A stretch of 14,162 nucleotides of DNA from Heyndrickxia sporothermodurans (GCF_016785185.1 NZ_JAEKDY010000091.1); one strand, 5' to 3'. Counted from the first letter of the stretch, positions 6,444 through 14,030 are shown. The notes: a model not told the origin generated them from the letters alone. Numbers and translations are program-made.

Positions 6444-8069
6444 ATGAAGGAAATAAAATGTGAGTGTGGTCACGTAAACCCAATTGGTACCATACTTTGT
6501 GAATCTTGCGGGAGAGCCTTAACTGAAGAAGCAAAACGAGATAAACTTCATGATATGCGTTATGAAGGTAGTGCTCGTCGTTCTCAAACATATAATAAAA
6601 CAATTATTGATAAAATCTGGAACTTTTTTTCATCTGTAAAAGTTGGAGTTTGGTTAATTGTCATTACATTAATAGCTAGTGCTATTGGGACCATTCTTCC
6701 GCAAAAAGAATACATACAGCAAAATATCCCGCCCGAACAATATTATAAAGAAGAGTACGGATGGGTTGGACAACTATGGTACAACTTAGGTTTCCAAGAT
6801 CTTTATAGTTCTTGGTGGTACTTGCTTTTAATTGCTAGTATTGGGATATCATTAGTTATCTGTAGTCTCGATCGTTTTATCCCGCTCCATCGTGCTTTAA
6901 AAAATCAAAAAGTATCTCGACATGAAGGATTTTTAAAGCGTCAACGACTGTTTTCTCGGTCTAATATTGAAGTATCAGATGAAGTGTTTGATTCAATCAA
7001 ACAAAAATTGAAATCCAAAAGATACAAAATCCGCGAAGAAAATGGGAATATTTTAGCAGAAAAAGGGCGATTCTCGAGATGGGGACCGTACGTTAATCAT
7101 ATCGGTCTAATCATATTTCTTATCGGGGGAATGCTTCGATTTGTTCCCGGTATGTATGTCGACGAAACTTTATCGATTCGTGAAGGAGAAAAAAAGGTTA
7201 TTCCAGGTACCCATTCACAATATGTACTTGAGAATAAAAAATTCATTTTAGAAAAATACGACAATAAGAAAGATAAAGAAACATTTAATCAAGCAATTAG
7301 TCGGGTTGGAAATGTAGCAAAAAATTTCCAATCAAATGTTACATTATATAAACGGGTAGATGGCGGAATAGCTGGAGAATCCGATAAACTAAAAAAAGTG
7401 AAAGATTTTTCGATCAAAGTGAATAAACCGTTAAAAATGGATCATTATGCACTTTATCAAATGTCTTACCAATTAGATGAATTAAAAGCAATGTCATTTG
7501 AATTACAAAATAAAGCCAATGGAAAATCAATGGGAAATCTTAAAGTGGATTTATTTGATCCGAAAGATGTTTATGATTTGAAAAATGGGTATAAAGTAGA
7601 GTTAATAGGATATTATCCTGATTTTTCAGGTTTTGCTAAAAATGGTGAACCACAAACAAAAACATCTGTACCTAATAACCCAGCATTTTTGTTTAGAATG
7701 TATTCACCTGAACATCCGAAAGGTGAAGTGAGTTTTGTCGCAATTAAACAAAATGTTGAGCCGTTGGGAGAAAACGACTATAAAATGGCGTTCAAATCAA
7801 TTGATACGAGAAATATTTCAGTGTTAACGGTCCGTAAAGATTTGACGTTATGGATACTTGCTTTAGGTGGTTTAATCTTTATGATCGGTGTCATCCAAGG
7901 GATGTATTGGAATCATCGAAGAATTTGGTTACAACGTGTCAATGGAGAAGTATTGATTGCGGCACATACAAATAAAAACTGGTTTGGAATAAAGAATGAA
8001 ATTAAATATGCACTGAAAGATACAAATATTCCAAAACCGATTGATCAACAAGAAAAGAAAAAAGAGTAA
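6444..8069 (+). CDS. resB: Cytochrome c biogenesis protein ResB
   Basis: ResB (Ccs1 family) forms with ResC the system II haem delivery and cytochrome c synthetase complex in the cytoplasmic membrane. The 541-residue product starts with a cytoplasmic zinc-ribbon-like motif, C6-x-C8...C19-x2-C22, as in Bacillus ResB. Membrane segments are at about 67-86, 124-141, 216-234 and 466-488. The large stretch between the third and fourth (about 235-465) is the extracytoplasmic domain. H219 (YVNHIGLIIF) at the third segment is a candidate haem-interacting histidine. Length is within a residue or so of B. subtilis ResB (542). AAGGAG (6430-6435) overlaps the resA stop and sets the start. resC follows 18 bases after the stop. 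Confidence 0.96.
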   Translation: MKEIKCECGHVNPIGTILCESCGRALTEEAKRDKLHDMRYEGSARRSQTYNKTIIDKIWNFFSSVKVGVWLIVITLIASAIGTILPQKEYIQQNIPPEQYYKEEYGWVGQLWYNLGFQDLYSSWWYLLLIASIGISLVICSLDRFIPLHRALKNQKVSRHEGFLKRQRLFSRSNIEVSDEVFDSIKQKLKSKRYKIREENGNILAEKGRFSRWGPYVNHIGLIIFLIGGMLRFVPGMYVDETLSIREGEKKVIPGTHSQYVLENKKFILEKYDNKKDKETFNQAISRVGNVAKNFQSNVTLYKRVDGGIAGESDKLKKVKDFSIKVNKPLKMDHYALYQMSYQLDELKAMSFELQNKANGKSMGNLKVDLFDPKDVYDLKNGYKVELIGYYPDFSGFAKNGEPQTKTSVPNNPAFLFRMYSPEHPKGEVSFVAIKQNVEPLGENDYKMAFKSIDTRNISVLTVRKDLTLWILALGGLIFMIGVIQGMYWNHRRIWLQRVNGEVLIAAHTNKNWFGIKNEIKYALKDTNIPKPIDQQEKKKE

Positions 8070-8087
8070 CATTAAGGAGGGGCGATT

Positions 8088-9296
8088 TTGTCTGACTTAG
8101 TTAACGTGAGCAGTAACTTTCTATATGCTGCATTTATACTTTATTTAATTGGTACTTTCTTTTTCGGTGGTGCCATTCGCCAAAAAAAAATACATGGAAA
8201 TGAAGATAAACCTAATCGATGGGGAAACATTGCCATTTTCGTCGCCATTATCGGTTTTATTTCTCAATTAGTCTATTTCATTTTACGGTGGATTGCATCG
8301 GGTCATGCACCTGTAAGTAATATGTTCGAATTTGTTACATTCTTTGGGATGATGCTCGTCGCTGCATTTATCATTATTTACTTTATTTATAAAACACCTG
8401 TACTAGGTTTGTTCGCTTTACCAATTGCGTTGCTTATCATTGCATTCGCTAGTATGTTCCCAGGTGAATTAAATCCGCTTGTTCCTTCTCTGAAAAGCCA
8501 TTGGCTTTATATACATGTGACGACAGTCGCTGCCGGAGAAGCGATTTTAGCAATTAGCTTTGCTGCTGGCTTAATTTACTTAGTAAAAGCAATTGATCAA
8601 ACTAAAAGGAGCGCTCGTACGGTTTGGCTTGAAATTGTTATGTTTGCCTTAATTGCTGTACTAGGCTTCGTTATAAGTTCAACAATCTTTTCGGCAATGG
8701 ATTACAAAGCTTCCTTTAATTGGGTTGATAAAAAGGGAGTTGCAAAGGTTAATGAGGACGGAATGGTCTATCATATGCCAGCATTAGTAGGTCCTCATAA
8801 AGGTGAATTGCAAACAGCAGATCGATTTGAACCGTTGTTCCATGTTCCTGCGATTATTAATGCCTTAAAGTTAAATACAGTAATCTGGTCACTAATTACT
8901 GGTATTATCATCTACCTGTTAATTAGACTTATTTTTAGAAAACGAATTGGTGCTATATTACAGCCAATTACAAAAAACTTAAAATTAGACTTTGTAGATG
9001 AAATTAGTTATCGTTCTGTCATCATTGGGTTTCCGGTTTTTACACTCGGAGGTCTAATATTTGCAATGATTTGGGCACAAATTGCTTGGAGCCGTCCTTG
9101 GGGATGGGATCCGAAAGAAGTTTGGGCACTTGTTACATGGCTTTTCTATGCAGCGTTTCTGCATTTACGTTTATCAAAAGGCTGGCACGGTGAAAAGTCC
9201 GCGTGGTTAGCAGTTGTTGGTTTTGCGATTATTATGTTTAACCTTGTTGCAGTAAACTTAGTTATCGCAGGATTACACTCCTATGCTTCTAATTGA
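8088..9296 (+). CDS. resC: Cytochrome c biogenesis protein ResC (CcsA family)
   Basis: ResC is the CcsA/CcmF-type integral membrane partner of ResB; it carries haem to the outer face for attachment to apocytochrome c. The 402-residue product has about eight membrane segments and the tryptophan-rich WWD domain (WGWDPKEVWALVTW, 338-351). Conserved histidines for haem are visible at H143 (YIHVTT), H359 (AFLHLR) and H396 (GLHSY). The start is TTG at 8088-8090, preceded by the strong ribosome site AAGGAGGGG (8074-8082). No ATG fits at this place, and the N-terminus aligns with the short polar start of other ResC proteins. A terminator follows 44 bases after the stop, so resABC may be produced at a different level from resDE. 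Confidence 0.95.
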   Translation: MSDLVNVSSNFLYAAFILYLIGTFFFGGAIRQKKIHGNEDKPNRWGNIAIFVAIIGFISQLVYFILRWIASGHAPVSNMFEFVTFFGMMLVAAFIIIYFIYKTPVLGLFALPIALLIIAFASMFPGELNPLVPSLKSHWLYIHVTTVAAGEAILAISFAAGLIYLVKAIDQTKRSARTVWLEIVMFALIAVLGFVISSTIFSAMDYKASFNWVDKKGVAKVNEDGMVYHMPALVGPHKGELQTADRFEPLFHVPAIINALKLNTVIWSLITGIIIYLLIRLIFRKRIGAILQPITKNLKLDFVDEISYRSVIIGFPVFTLGGLIFAMIWAQIAWSRPWGWDPKEVWALVTWLFYAAFLHLRLSKGWHGEKSAWLAVVGFAIIMFNLVAVNLVIAGLHSYASN

Positions 9297-9321
9297 TTTT
9301 GGCTAGTTTGAGTAATAAAAT
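9293..9321 (+). promoter_or_regulatory. Weak promoter candidate upstream of resD
   Basis: TTGATT (9293-9298, four of six) and TAAAAT (9316-9321, five of six) are 17 bases apart and overlap the end of resC. Any transcript would meet the hairpin at 9341-9368 before resD. B. subtilis is known to have a separate weak resD promoter, which is why this is listed. Confidence 0.28.
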
Positions 9322-9340
9322 AAAGTAAGGATGACAACTT

Positions 9341-9368
9341 AAAGCCTTCACATTCGTGAAGGCTTTTT
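9341..9368 (+). terminator. Terminator between resC and resD
   Basis: AAAGCCTTCAC (9341-9351) pairs perfectly with GTGAAGGCTTT (9356-9366) around an ATTC loop, followed by a T run to 9368. It would reduce read-through from resABC into resDE. Confidence 0.85.
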
Positions 9369-9395
9369 CACAAAAATATAAAGGGGAAAATATAT

Positions 9396-10112
9396 ATGGA
9401 TTATGAAGCAAAAATATTAGTTGTTGACGACGAAGATCGTATTCGTAGATTATTGAAAATGTATCTAGAACGGGAAAATTATTATATTGAAGAAGCAGGT
9501 GACGGTGAGTCAGCTTTACAAATGGCACTGGAACATGATTATGACTGCATCCTATTAGATTTAATGATGCCCGGAAAAAGTGGGATAGAGGTTTGTAAAG
9601 AACTAAGAGAGAAGAAGGCAACACCTGTAATTATGCTTACAGCTAAAGGTGAAGAAGCTAATCGTGTGGAAGGCTTTGAAGTTGGAACAGATGACTACAT
9701 CGTAAAGCCTTTTAGCCCAAGAGAGGTCGTACTCCGCGTAAAAGCATTATTAAGAAGATCATCGACTACTAGCTTTTTGAATACGGATACAAAAACAAAA
9801 GATATGATTGTCTATAATCATTTAACGATTGATAATGACGCCCACCGTGTGAGTGCAGATGGTAAAGAAGTTAATTTAACACCTAAAGAATATGAACTAT
9901 TATACTTCTTAGCCAAATCACCGGATAAAGTTTTTGATCGGGAACATTTATTAAAAGAAGTGTGGCATTATGAATTTTTTGGTGACTTAAGGACTGTGGA
10001 TACACATGTAAAACGCCTACGGGAAAAATTAAACCGTGTATCCGAACAAGCAGCTAAAATGATAGTTACCGTATGGGGAGTTGGTTATAAATTTGAGGTC
10101 ACCTCAGAATGA
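9396..10112 (+). CDS. resD: Response regulator ResD
   Basis: ResD is an OmpR-family response regulator activating genes for aerobic and anaerobic respiration, including cytochrome biogenesis, in response to oxygen limitation and nitric oxide. The 238-residue product has a receiver domain (about 5-118) with acidic pocket D11-D12, phosphorylation site D55 (LLLDLMMPG), T82 and K104, then a winged-helix DNA-binding domain (about 138-233) with LTPKEYELLYFLAKSP and DLRTVDTHVKRLREKL. It matches B. subtilis ResD nearly end to end, well above what a generic OmpR regulator would show. GGGGAAAA (about 9382-9389) is the ribosome site. Its last four bases overlap the resE start (ATGA), a typical coupling of regulator and kinase. 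Confidence 0.96.
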   Translation: MDYEAKILVVDDEDRIRRLLKMYLERENYYIEEAGDGESALQMALEHDYDCILLDLMMPGKSGIEVCKELREKKATPVIMLTAKGEEANRVEGFEVGTDDYIVKPFSPREVVLRVKALLRRSSTTSFLNTDTKTKDMIVYNHLTIDNDAHRVSADGKEVNLTPKEYELLYFLAKSPDKVFDREHLLKEVWHYEFFGDLRTVDTHVKRLREKLNRVSEQAAKMIVTVWGVGYKFEVTSE

Positions 10113-11881
10113 GGTTATGGAAAAGCGTTGTCGGAAAACTCTGGTTAACTATATTAGTATTAGTCTCTTTTGTTTTATTTATTTTGACCATACTATTACT
10201 GGAGTTTTTCGAGAATTATCATGTGCAGCAAATTAAAGATAATCTAACATATACTGCACAAAAAGTAGCAAATATCGTTGAGACTCATGCGGGAGATGAT
10301 ATCGGCAAAGAACTTGCATTAGAATTTGTTGATAAATCAACAAAAGTAATGATTGCCTATGATAAGGATAACGTTTATTATTCCCCCAATATTCATAAAA
10401 ACGATAAAATATCACCAATAACCATTTTAGAGGATCCAACATTTACTAGTGTTTATAATAAAGGGCAGACGAAGATTAAAGAATTTTCAGCCCCGAAAAA
10501 TAAATCTAATAATAGGTATGAAAATGTAATTGTGGCATCCGCTCCTTTACATATTCGACAAGGTGAAACTGGAGCAATATTTATTTATCGCTCTTTAGAT
10601 GTGTTGCAAGAAACCACTAATCAAACAACGAAATTAATTTTATTAGCGGCAGGTATTGCAATTATTTTAACTACTGGATTTGCTTTCTTTTTATCCACTC
10701 GAATTGCTGCTCCATTAAGAAAAATGCGTGAAGCAGTTTTTGAAATAACAAAAGGAAAATTTGATAAAAAAGTTCCAATTCTTACCCATGACGAAATTGG
10801 AGAGCTTGCAACTGCCTTTAATCAGATGGGAAAACAATTAAAATTTAATATGAATGCATTAAATCAGGAAAAGGAACAATTATCAAGTATTTTAAGTAGT
10901 ATGGCCGATGGGGTACTTACTTTTAATCGTGATGGTACGATATTAATAACGAATCCACCGGCAGAACGATTTCTTCAACAGTGGTATAAGGAACAAGGTG
11001 AAAATGGCGACTTCTTACCGCCAGAAGATTTGCTTCTCCAAAAAGTGCTTGAAACAGAAATGGAGAAAACAGATGAACTGACAATACAAGGAAGGACGTA
11101 CGTTGTCATTGTCGGTCCTTTATATAACCAAGATAGTGTTCGTGGAGCGGTTGCGGTTATACGAGATATGACAGAGGAACGTAAGCTCGATAAACTGAGG
11201 GATGATTTCATTGCTAATGTGTCACATGAATTGCGGACTCCAATTGCGATGCTTCAAGGATATAGTGAGGCAATCATTGATGATATAGCAGCATCTGAAG
11301 ATGAGAAGAAAGAGTTTGCCAAAATTATTTATGATGAAACGTTACGAATTGGAAGATTAGTTAACGAATTATTAGATTTAGCAAGAATGGAAGCCGGCCA
11401 TATTTCTCTATATAGAGATGAAGTCGAGATTAAACCATTTATTGAAAGGGTAACGAATAAATTTTACGGTTTAGCAAGAGAGAAGCATGTTAATTTATCT
11501 TGTGAAGTGAACTCGACTACTGAATCAGTTTTTATAGATCCGGATAGAATTGAACAGGTTTTAACAAATCTTATTGATAATGCCATTCGTCATACATCAT
11601 TAAATGGTTATGTAAAAGTCAAATTAATTGATCGTACTAACGGAATCGAAATAATGGTAGAGGATAATGGGTCCGGAATTCCCGAAGAAGATCTGCCATT
11701 CGTGTTTGAACGATTTTATAAAGCGGATAAAGCAAGGACAAGAGGTAAATCCGGAACCGGATTAGGGCTAGCAATTGCGAAAAACATTGTGGAAGCGCAT
11801 GACGGGAAAATCTCCGTTAAAAGCATAGTGGGACAAGGAACGACATTTTCCTTCTTTATACCTAAAAATGTGAAACAATGA
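10109..11881 (+). CDS. resE: Sensor histidine kinase ResE
   Basis: ResE is the membrane sensor kinase that phosphorylates ResD. The 590-residue product has two membrane segments (about 10-32 and 174-197) around an extracytoplasmic domain of roughly 140 residues, a HAMP domain (about 196-248) and a PAS domain (about 252-355), the known signal-input module in ResE. Then follow HisKA with phosphoacceptor H373 in NVSHELRTP, and a HATPase domain with N box (N487, N491 in TNLIDNAIRH), G1 box DNGSGIP (519-525), F box FERFYKAD, and G2 box GTGLGLAIAKNIV (549-561). Length matches B. subtilis ResE (589). Translation is coupled to resD by the ATGA overlap. In B. subtilis sigX-rsiX come next; here a terminator and an unrelated peptidase gene follow. 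Confidence 0.96.
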   Translation: MRLWKSVVGKLWLTILVLVSFVLFILTILLLEFFENYHVQQIKDNLTYTAQKVANIVETHAGDDIGKELALEFVDKSTKVMIAYDKDNVYYSPNIHKNDKISPITILEDPTFTSVYNKGQTKIKEFSAPKNKSNNRYENVIVASAPLHIRQGETGAIFIYRSLDVLQETTNQTTKLILLAAGIAIILTTGFAFFLSTRIAAPLRKMREAVFEITKGKFDKKVPILTHDEIGELATAFNQMGKQLKFNMNALNQEKEQLSSILSSMADGVLTFNRDGTILITNPPAERFLQQWYKEQGENGDFLPPEDLLLQKVLETEMEKTDELTIQGRTYVVIVGPLYNQDSVRGAVAVIRDMTEERKLDKLRDDFIANVSHELRTPIAMLQGYSEAIIDDIAASEDEKKEFAKIIYDETLRIGRLVNELLDLARMEAGHISLYRDEVEIKPFIERVTNKFYGLAREKHVNLSCEVNSTTESVFIDPDRIEQVLTNLIDNAIRHTSLNGYVKVKLIDRTNGIEIMVEDNGSGIPEEDLPFVFERFYKADKARTRGKSGTGLGLAIAKNIVEAHDGKISVKSIVGQGTTFSFFIPKNVKQ

Positions 11882-11904
11882 TGATGAATGCTGACGAGAA
11901 ATCT

Positions 11905-11920
11905 TGTTTCATGAGAAACA
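11905..11920. promoter_or_regulatory. parS-like 16-mer after resE
   Basis: TGTTTCATGAGAAACA matches the ParB (Spo0J) binding consensus TGTTNCACGTGAAACA at 14 of 16 positions, counting N as a match. The two mismatches are in the central CACGTG (C to T, T to A), which matters for ParB recognition, so function is uncertain. The outer half-sites TGTTTC and GAAACA are perfect inverted repeats around ATGA. It lies 24 bases after the resE stop and 20 bases before the terminator. Confidence 0.35.
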
Positions 11921-11940
11921 TTTACTACATAATTGATAGC

Positions 11941-11967
11941 AAAAGCGCAAAATATTGCGCTTTTTTT
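11941..11967 (+). terminator. Terminator after resDE
   Basis: AAAAGCGCAA (11941-11950) pairs perfectly with TTGCGCTTTT (11955-11964) around an AATA loop, and the T run continues to 11967. The A-run on the left side means it could also work weakly on the other strand. Confidence 0.9.
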
Positions 11968-11978
11968 CTTTGCTTTTT

Positions 11979-12007
11979 TGTATAAAATTTCCCAATTAGC
12001 ATAAAAT
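11979..12007 (+). promoter_or_regulatory. Possible sporulation-type promoter before the M23 peptidase
   Basis: TGTATA (11979-11984) and CATAAAAT (12000-12007) with 15 bases between them resemble mother-cell or forespore sigma factor sites; the -10 part is one base from sigma-E CATACAAT. It would give a leader of about 145 bases. The region is AT-rich and chance matches are likely. Confidence 0.22.
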
Positions 12008-12045
12008 AAGTTTTGCTCTAGCAAACTTAATATTGGCATTTTATT

Positions 12046-12094
12046 CTAGCCTCATTTCAATTGCATTACGTTTTGATTTCAAAAAGTGGGCTAG
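12046..12094 (+). repeat. Nested inverted repeats in the M23 peptidase leader
   Basis: CTAGCC (12046-12051) pairs with GGCTAG (12089-12094). Inside it, TTTTGA (12071-12076) pairs with TCAAAA (12079-12084) across only two bases. No T run follows the outer stem directly. It may be a structured 5' leader or an operator region; nothing else is evident in 11968-12159 apart from the ribosome site. Confidence 0.3.
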
Positions 12095-12159
12095 GTTCTA
12101 AAAAAAAACAAGCAGTCATATTAGTTTTTAGCAAGAGTTTTTATTTGAGGAGGAAAAAT

Positions 12160-13002
12160 ATGCTTGACTTTTTAAAAAGAATACTTATTGTAGCTTTAAT
12201 GGCAATTTGTGTAGGTCTAATTCTAATTGGCGGAAGAGCCGAAGCGGCTGAAAATAGTATAAATAAAGAAACAAATGAATGGACTTTCCCAGCAAAAGGT
12301 GAAATATCCGACGTATTCGATTCGCGTGGTGGTATACATAAAGGTTTGGATATTGCGGGAAAATATAAATCCGGTGTTTATGCAGTTGCAGATGGTAAAG
12401 TGGTTCGTTCTTACTATTCAGGGTCATATGGAAATGTTATTTTTATTCACCACGATAACGGATATGAGACAGTTTATGCCCATTTGAATAAACGAATTGT
12501 AAATGAAGGCCAAAAGGTAAAAAAAGGAGACAAAATCGGTTTGATGGGTAATACCGGGCAATCGACAGGCATACATCTCCACTTTGAAGTACATAAAGGT
12601 AAATGGAAAATTCATAAGGAAAATGCGATTGATCCTTTTTTAGTATTTGGTAAAGGGGAAATAGGGCAATATGTTTTTGCTTTAAATCATGATCCGTATG
12701 GCGTAGTTAATGTATCTGGAAAATTAACGGTAAGTGAAACAAAGACAAATAATGCGGCTAGAGCATTTATTGGAAAAAATATAGAAAAACCTAAACAAGT
12801 ATCGAAATCAAGACAAGAAAAATATGAAGTAGGCAATAAGTTGAAAAACGAGAAAGTATATGTCGTCAAGTCAGGGGATACATTGAGTAAAATTTCCCGA
12901 TTCTATCATGTTTCAATCCAACAACTAAAATCATGGAATGAGTTAGAAAATATTGATCTCATCCATCCAAAACAAAAAATCATAATAAAAGCAAATAAAT
13001 AA
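12160..13002 (+). CDS. Secreted M23 metallopeptidase with C-terminal LysM domain
   Basis: A predicted cell-wall endopeptidase. The 280-residue product has a signal peptide (basic LKR, hydrophobic 8-24, likely cleavage near AEA at 27-29) and a LytM/M23 domain (about 45-162). Zinc ligands are H60 and D64 (HKGLD) and H141 in GIHLHFEV, with catalytic-type H108 (YAHL) and H139, so all key residues are present. A basic linker (about 185-232) leads to one LysM peptidoglycan-binding domain (233-277, YVVKSGDTLSKIS...WNELENIDLIHPKQKI). An upstream in-frame ATG at 12061 would add 33 residues and bury the signal peptide. The strong GAGGAGG at 12147-12153 selects ATG 12160. It stands alone between a terminator and the ribU promoter. 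M23-LysM proteins in spore-formers act either in vegetative wall turnover or in sporulation; the sequence does not decide. I do not assign a symbol. Confidence 0.92.
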   Translation: MLDFLKRILIVALMAICVGLILIGGRAEAAENSINKETNEWTFPAKGEISDVFDSRGGIHKGLDIAGKYKSGVYAVADGKVVRSYYSGSYGNVIFIHHDNGYETVYAHLNKRIVNEGQKVKKGDKIGLMGNTGQSTGIHLHFEVHKGKWKIHKENAIDPFLVFGKGEIGQYVFALNHDPYGVVNVSGKLTVSETKTNNAARAFIGKNIEKPKQVSKSRQEKYEVGNKLKNEKVYVVKSGDTLSKISRFYHVSIQQLKSWNELENIDLIHPKQKIIIKANK

Positions 13003-13043
13003 CAATGGAAAGAATATAAAACATTGAAATCAAAACAAATCGC

Positions 13044-13072
13044 TTCACAAAATAATGTATTTAAGATATAAT
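13044..13072 (+). promoter_or_regulatory. Sigma-A promoter for the ribU leader
   Basis: TTCACA (13044-13049, five of six) and TATAAT (13067-13072, six of six) are exactly 17 bases apart. Transcription would begin near 13079, just before the riboswitch, so the whole aptamer is in the leader RNA. Confidence 0.85.
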
Positions 13073-13095
13073 TTACATGTAAAAATAATATGATT

Positions 13096-13235
13096 CGTCT
13101 TCGGGGCAGGGTGAAATTCCCGACCGGCGGTAATGAAGCTTTTTTAACATGCTTATTAGCCCGCGAGCCTAGAAATTTTGGGCAGGATTTGGTGAGATTC
13201 CAAAGCCGACAGTACAGTCTGGATGGGAGAAGATG
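13096..13235 (+). ncRNA. FMN riboswitch (RFN element)
   Basis: All conserved blocks of the FMN aptamer are readable in order: CGGGGCAGGGTGAAATTCCC, GACCGGCGGTAAT, AGCCCGCGAGCC, GGTGAGATTCC, GCCGACAGTACAGTCTGGAT and GGGAGAAGATG. The closing P1 helix pairs CGTCTTC (13096-13102) with GAAGATG (13229-13235), with one G-T pair. It sits between a strong promoter and a terminator upstream of ribU. FMN binding would therefore be expected to stop transcription. FMN riboswitches are known before both rib operons and ribU; this one belongs to the transporter. Confidence 0.96.
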
Positions 13236-13275
13236 GAGGTGCCGGTATTCATAAATGCAGGCTTGGATAGTTATG

Positions 13276-13340
13276 TTCAAAATACTTTTGAAGCTGTTCA
13301 AAAGTAAAATTTGAATTTATTCAAAAATTGCATTTTTGAA
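13276..13340 (+). repeat. Run of TTCAAAA/TTTTGAA repeats in the riboswitch leader
   Basis: Complementary copies alternate here: TTCAAAA (13276-13282), CTTTTGAA (13285-13292), TTCAAAAG (13297-13304), TTCAAAAAT (13320-13328) and ATTTTTGAA (13332-13340). Two perfect hairpins can form, 13285-13304 and 13320-13340, and several alternative pairings are possible. The stretch lies between aptamer and terminator. Confidence 0.6.
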
Positions 13341-13366
13341 TATTATTTGAGCATGCCATTAATTCT

Positions 13367-13400
13367 CCCTCAAGGTAATTTCCTTGGGGGTTTATTTATT
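13367..13400 (+). terminator. Riboswitch-controlled terminator before ribU
   Basis: CCCTCAAGG (13367-13375) pairs with CCTTGGGGG (13382-13390) over nine pairs with one G-T, followed by TTTATTTATT. The bases just 5' and in its left arm, TTCTCCC (13363-13369), are also complementary to GGGAGAA at the 3' end of the aptamer, giving the alternative antiterminator pairing. Confidence 0.8.
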
Positions 13401-13457
13401 GTATGCTTAAGGCCACTTTCTTCTGACATGAGATGAATCTCAAAAGGAGAGAGAGAG

Positions 13458-14030
13458 TTGAGAAAATTACGTTTAAAGGAATTTGTTGGTGTTGCCATGT
13501 TGAGTAGTGTGGCATATGTTCTAATGTTCATTAAGTTTCCTGTACTGCCAGTCTATTCATATCTAACCGTTGATTTTAGCGATATACCCGCATTAATTGC
13601 AGCACTCATTTTTGGACCTATCGGAGCAATAATAGTTGAAGTGATAAAAAATTTATTAGATTACTTAACCCATATTAGTGATGTAGGAATTCCAATCGGG
13701 AATGTAGCTAATCTTATCGCTGGACTCTTATTCGTACTTCCAACTTATTTTGTTTACAATCGTATGAAAACAAAAATAGGAATGACATTTGCTCTAATTA
13801 TCGGAACCATTATCATGGCTGTTTTAATGAGTGTGCTCAATTACATCATTATTCTTCCTGCTTACTTAGCATTGTTGCATATTGATGTTGGAAATGTAAA
13901 GGATTATATCGTGGCTGGTATATTGCCATTTAATCTTATAAAAGGGGCATTAGTTACGATCATATTTATGCTTATATTTGCAAAAATGCAAAAGTGGATC
14001 AATAAACAAGCCCAGATTAATAATATATAA
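13458..14030 (+). CDS. ribU: Riboflavin ECF transporter substrate-binding subunit RibU
   Basis: RibU is the membrane S-component that binds riboflavin and works with the shared energy-coupling module (EcfA, EcfA', EcfT, encoded elsewhere). The 190-residue product has about six membrane segments and the family landmarks MLSSVAYVLMFIKFP (14-28), VDFSDIPALIAALIFGP (38-54), EVIKNLLDYL (61-70), ANLIAGLLFVLPT (84-96), LMSVLNYIIILPAY (123-136) and GILPFNLIKGALVTIIF (154-170). It is close in sequence to B. subtilis YpaA (also called FmnP). The start is TTG at 13458-13460, preceded by AAGGAGA (13444-13450), with no ATG alternative before the first membrane segment. The FMN riboswitch upstream independently supports the function. 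A cluster of hairpins follows the stop. Confidence 0.96.
   Translation: MRKLRLKEFVGVAMLSSVAYVLMFIKFPVLPVYSYLTVDFSDIPALIAALIFGPIGAIIVEVIKNLLDYLTHISDVGIPIGNVANLIAGLLFVLPTYFVYNRMKTKIGMTFALIIGTIIMAVLMSVLNYIIILPAYLALLHIDVGNVKDYIVAGILPFNLIKGALVTIIFMLIFAKMQKWINKQAQINNI

Noticed and set aside
12061..12159. Upstream start of the M23 peptidase at 12061
   Set aside because: It adds 33 residues ahead of the signal peptide and crosses leader hairpins; GAGGAGG is placed for 12160.
12906..13301. Leftward 131-residue frame across the riboswitch
   Set aside because: It is antisense to the LysM coding region and to the conserved FMN aptamer, whose sequence is constrained as RNA.
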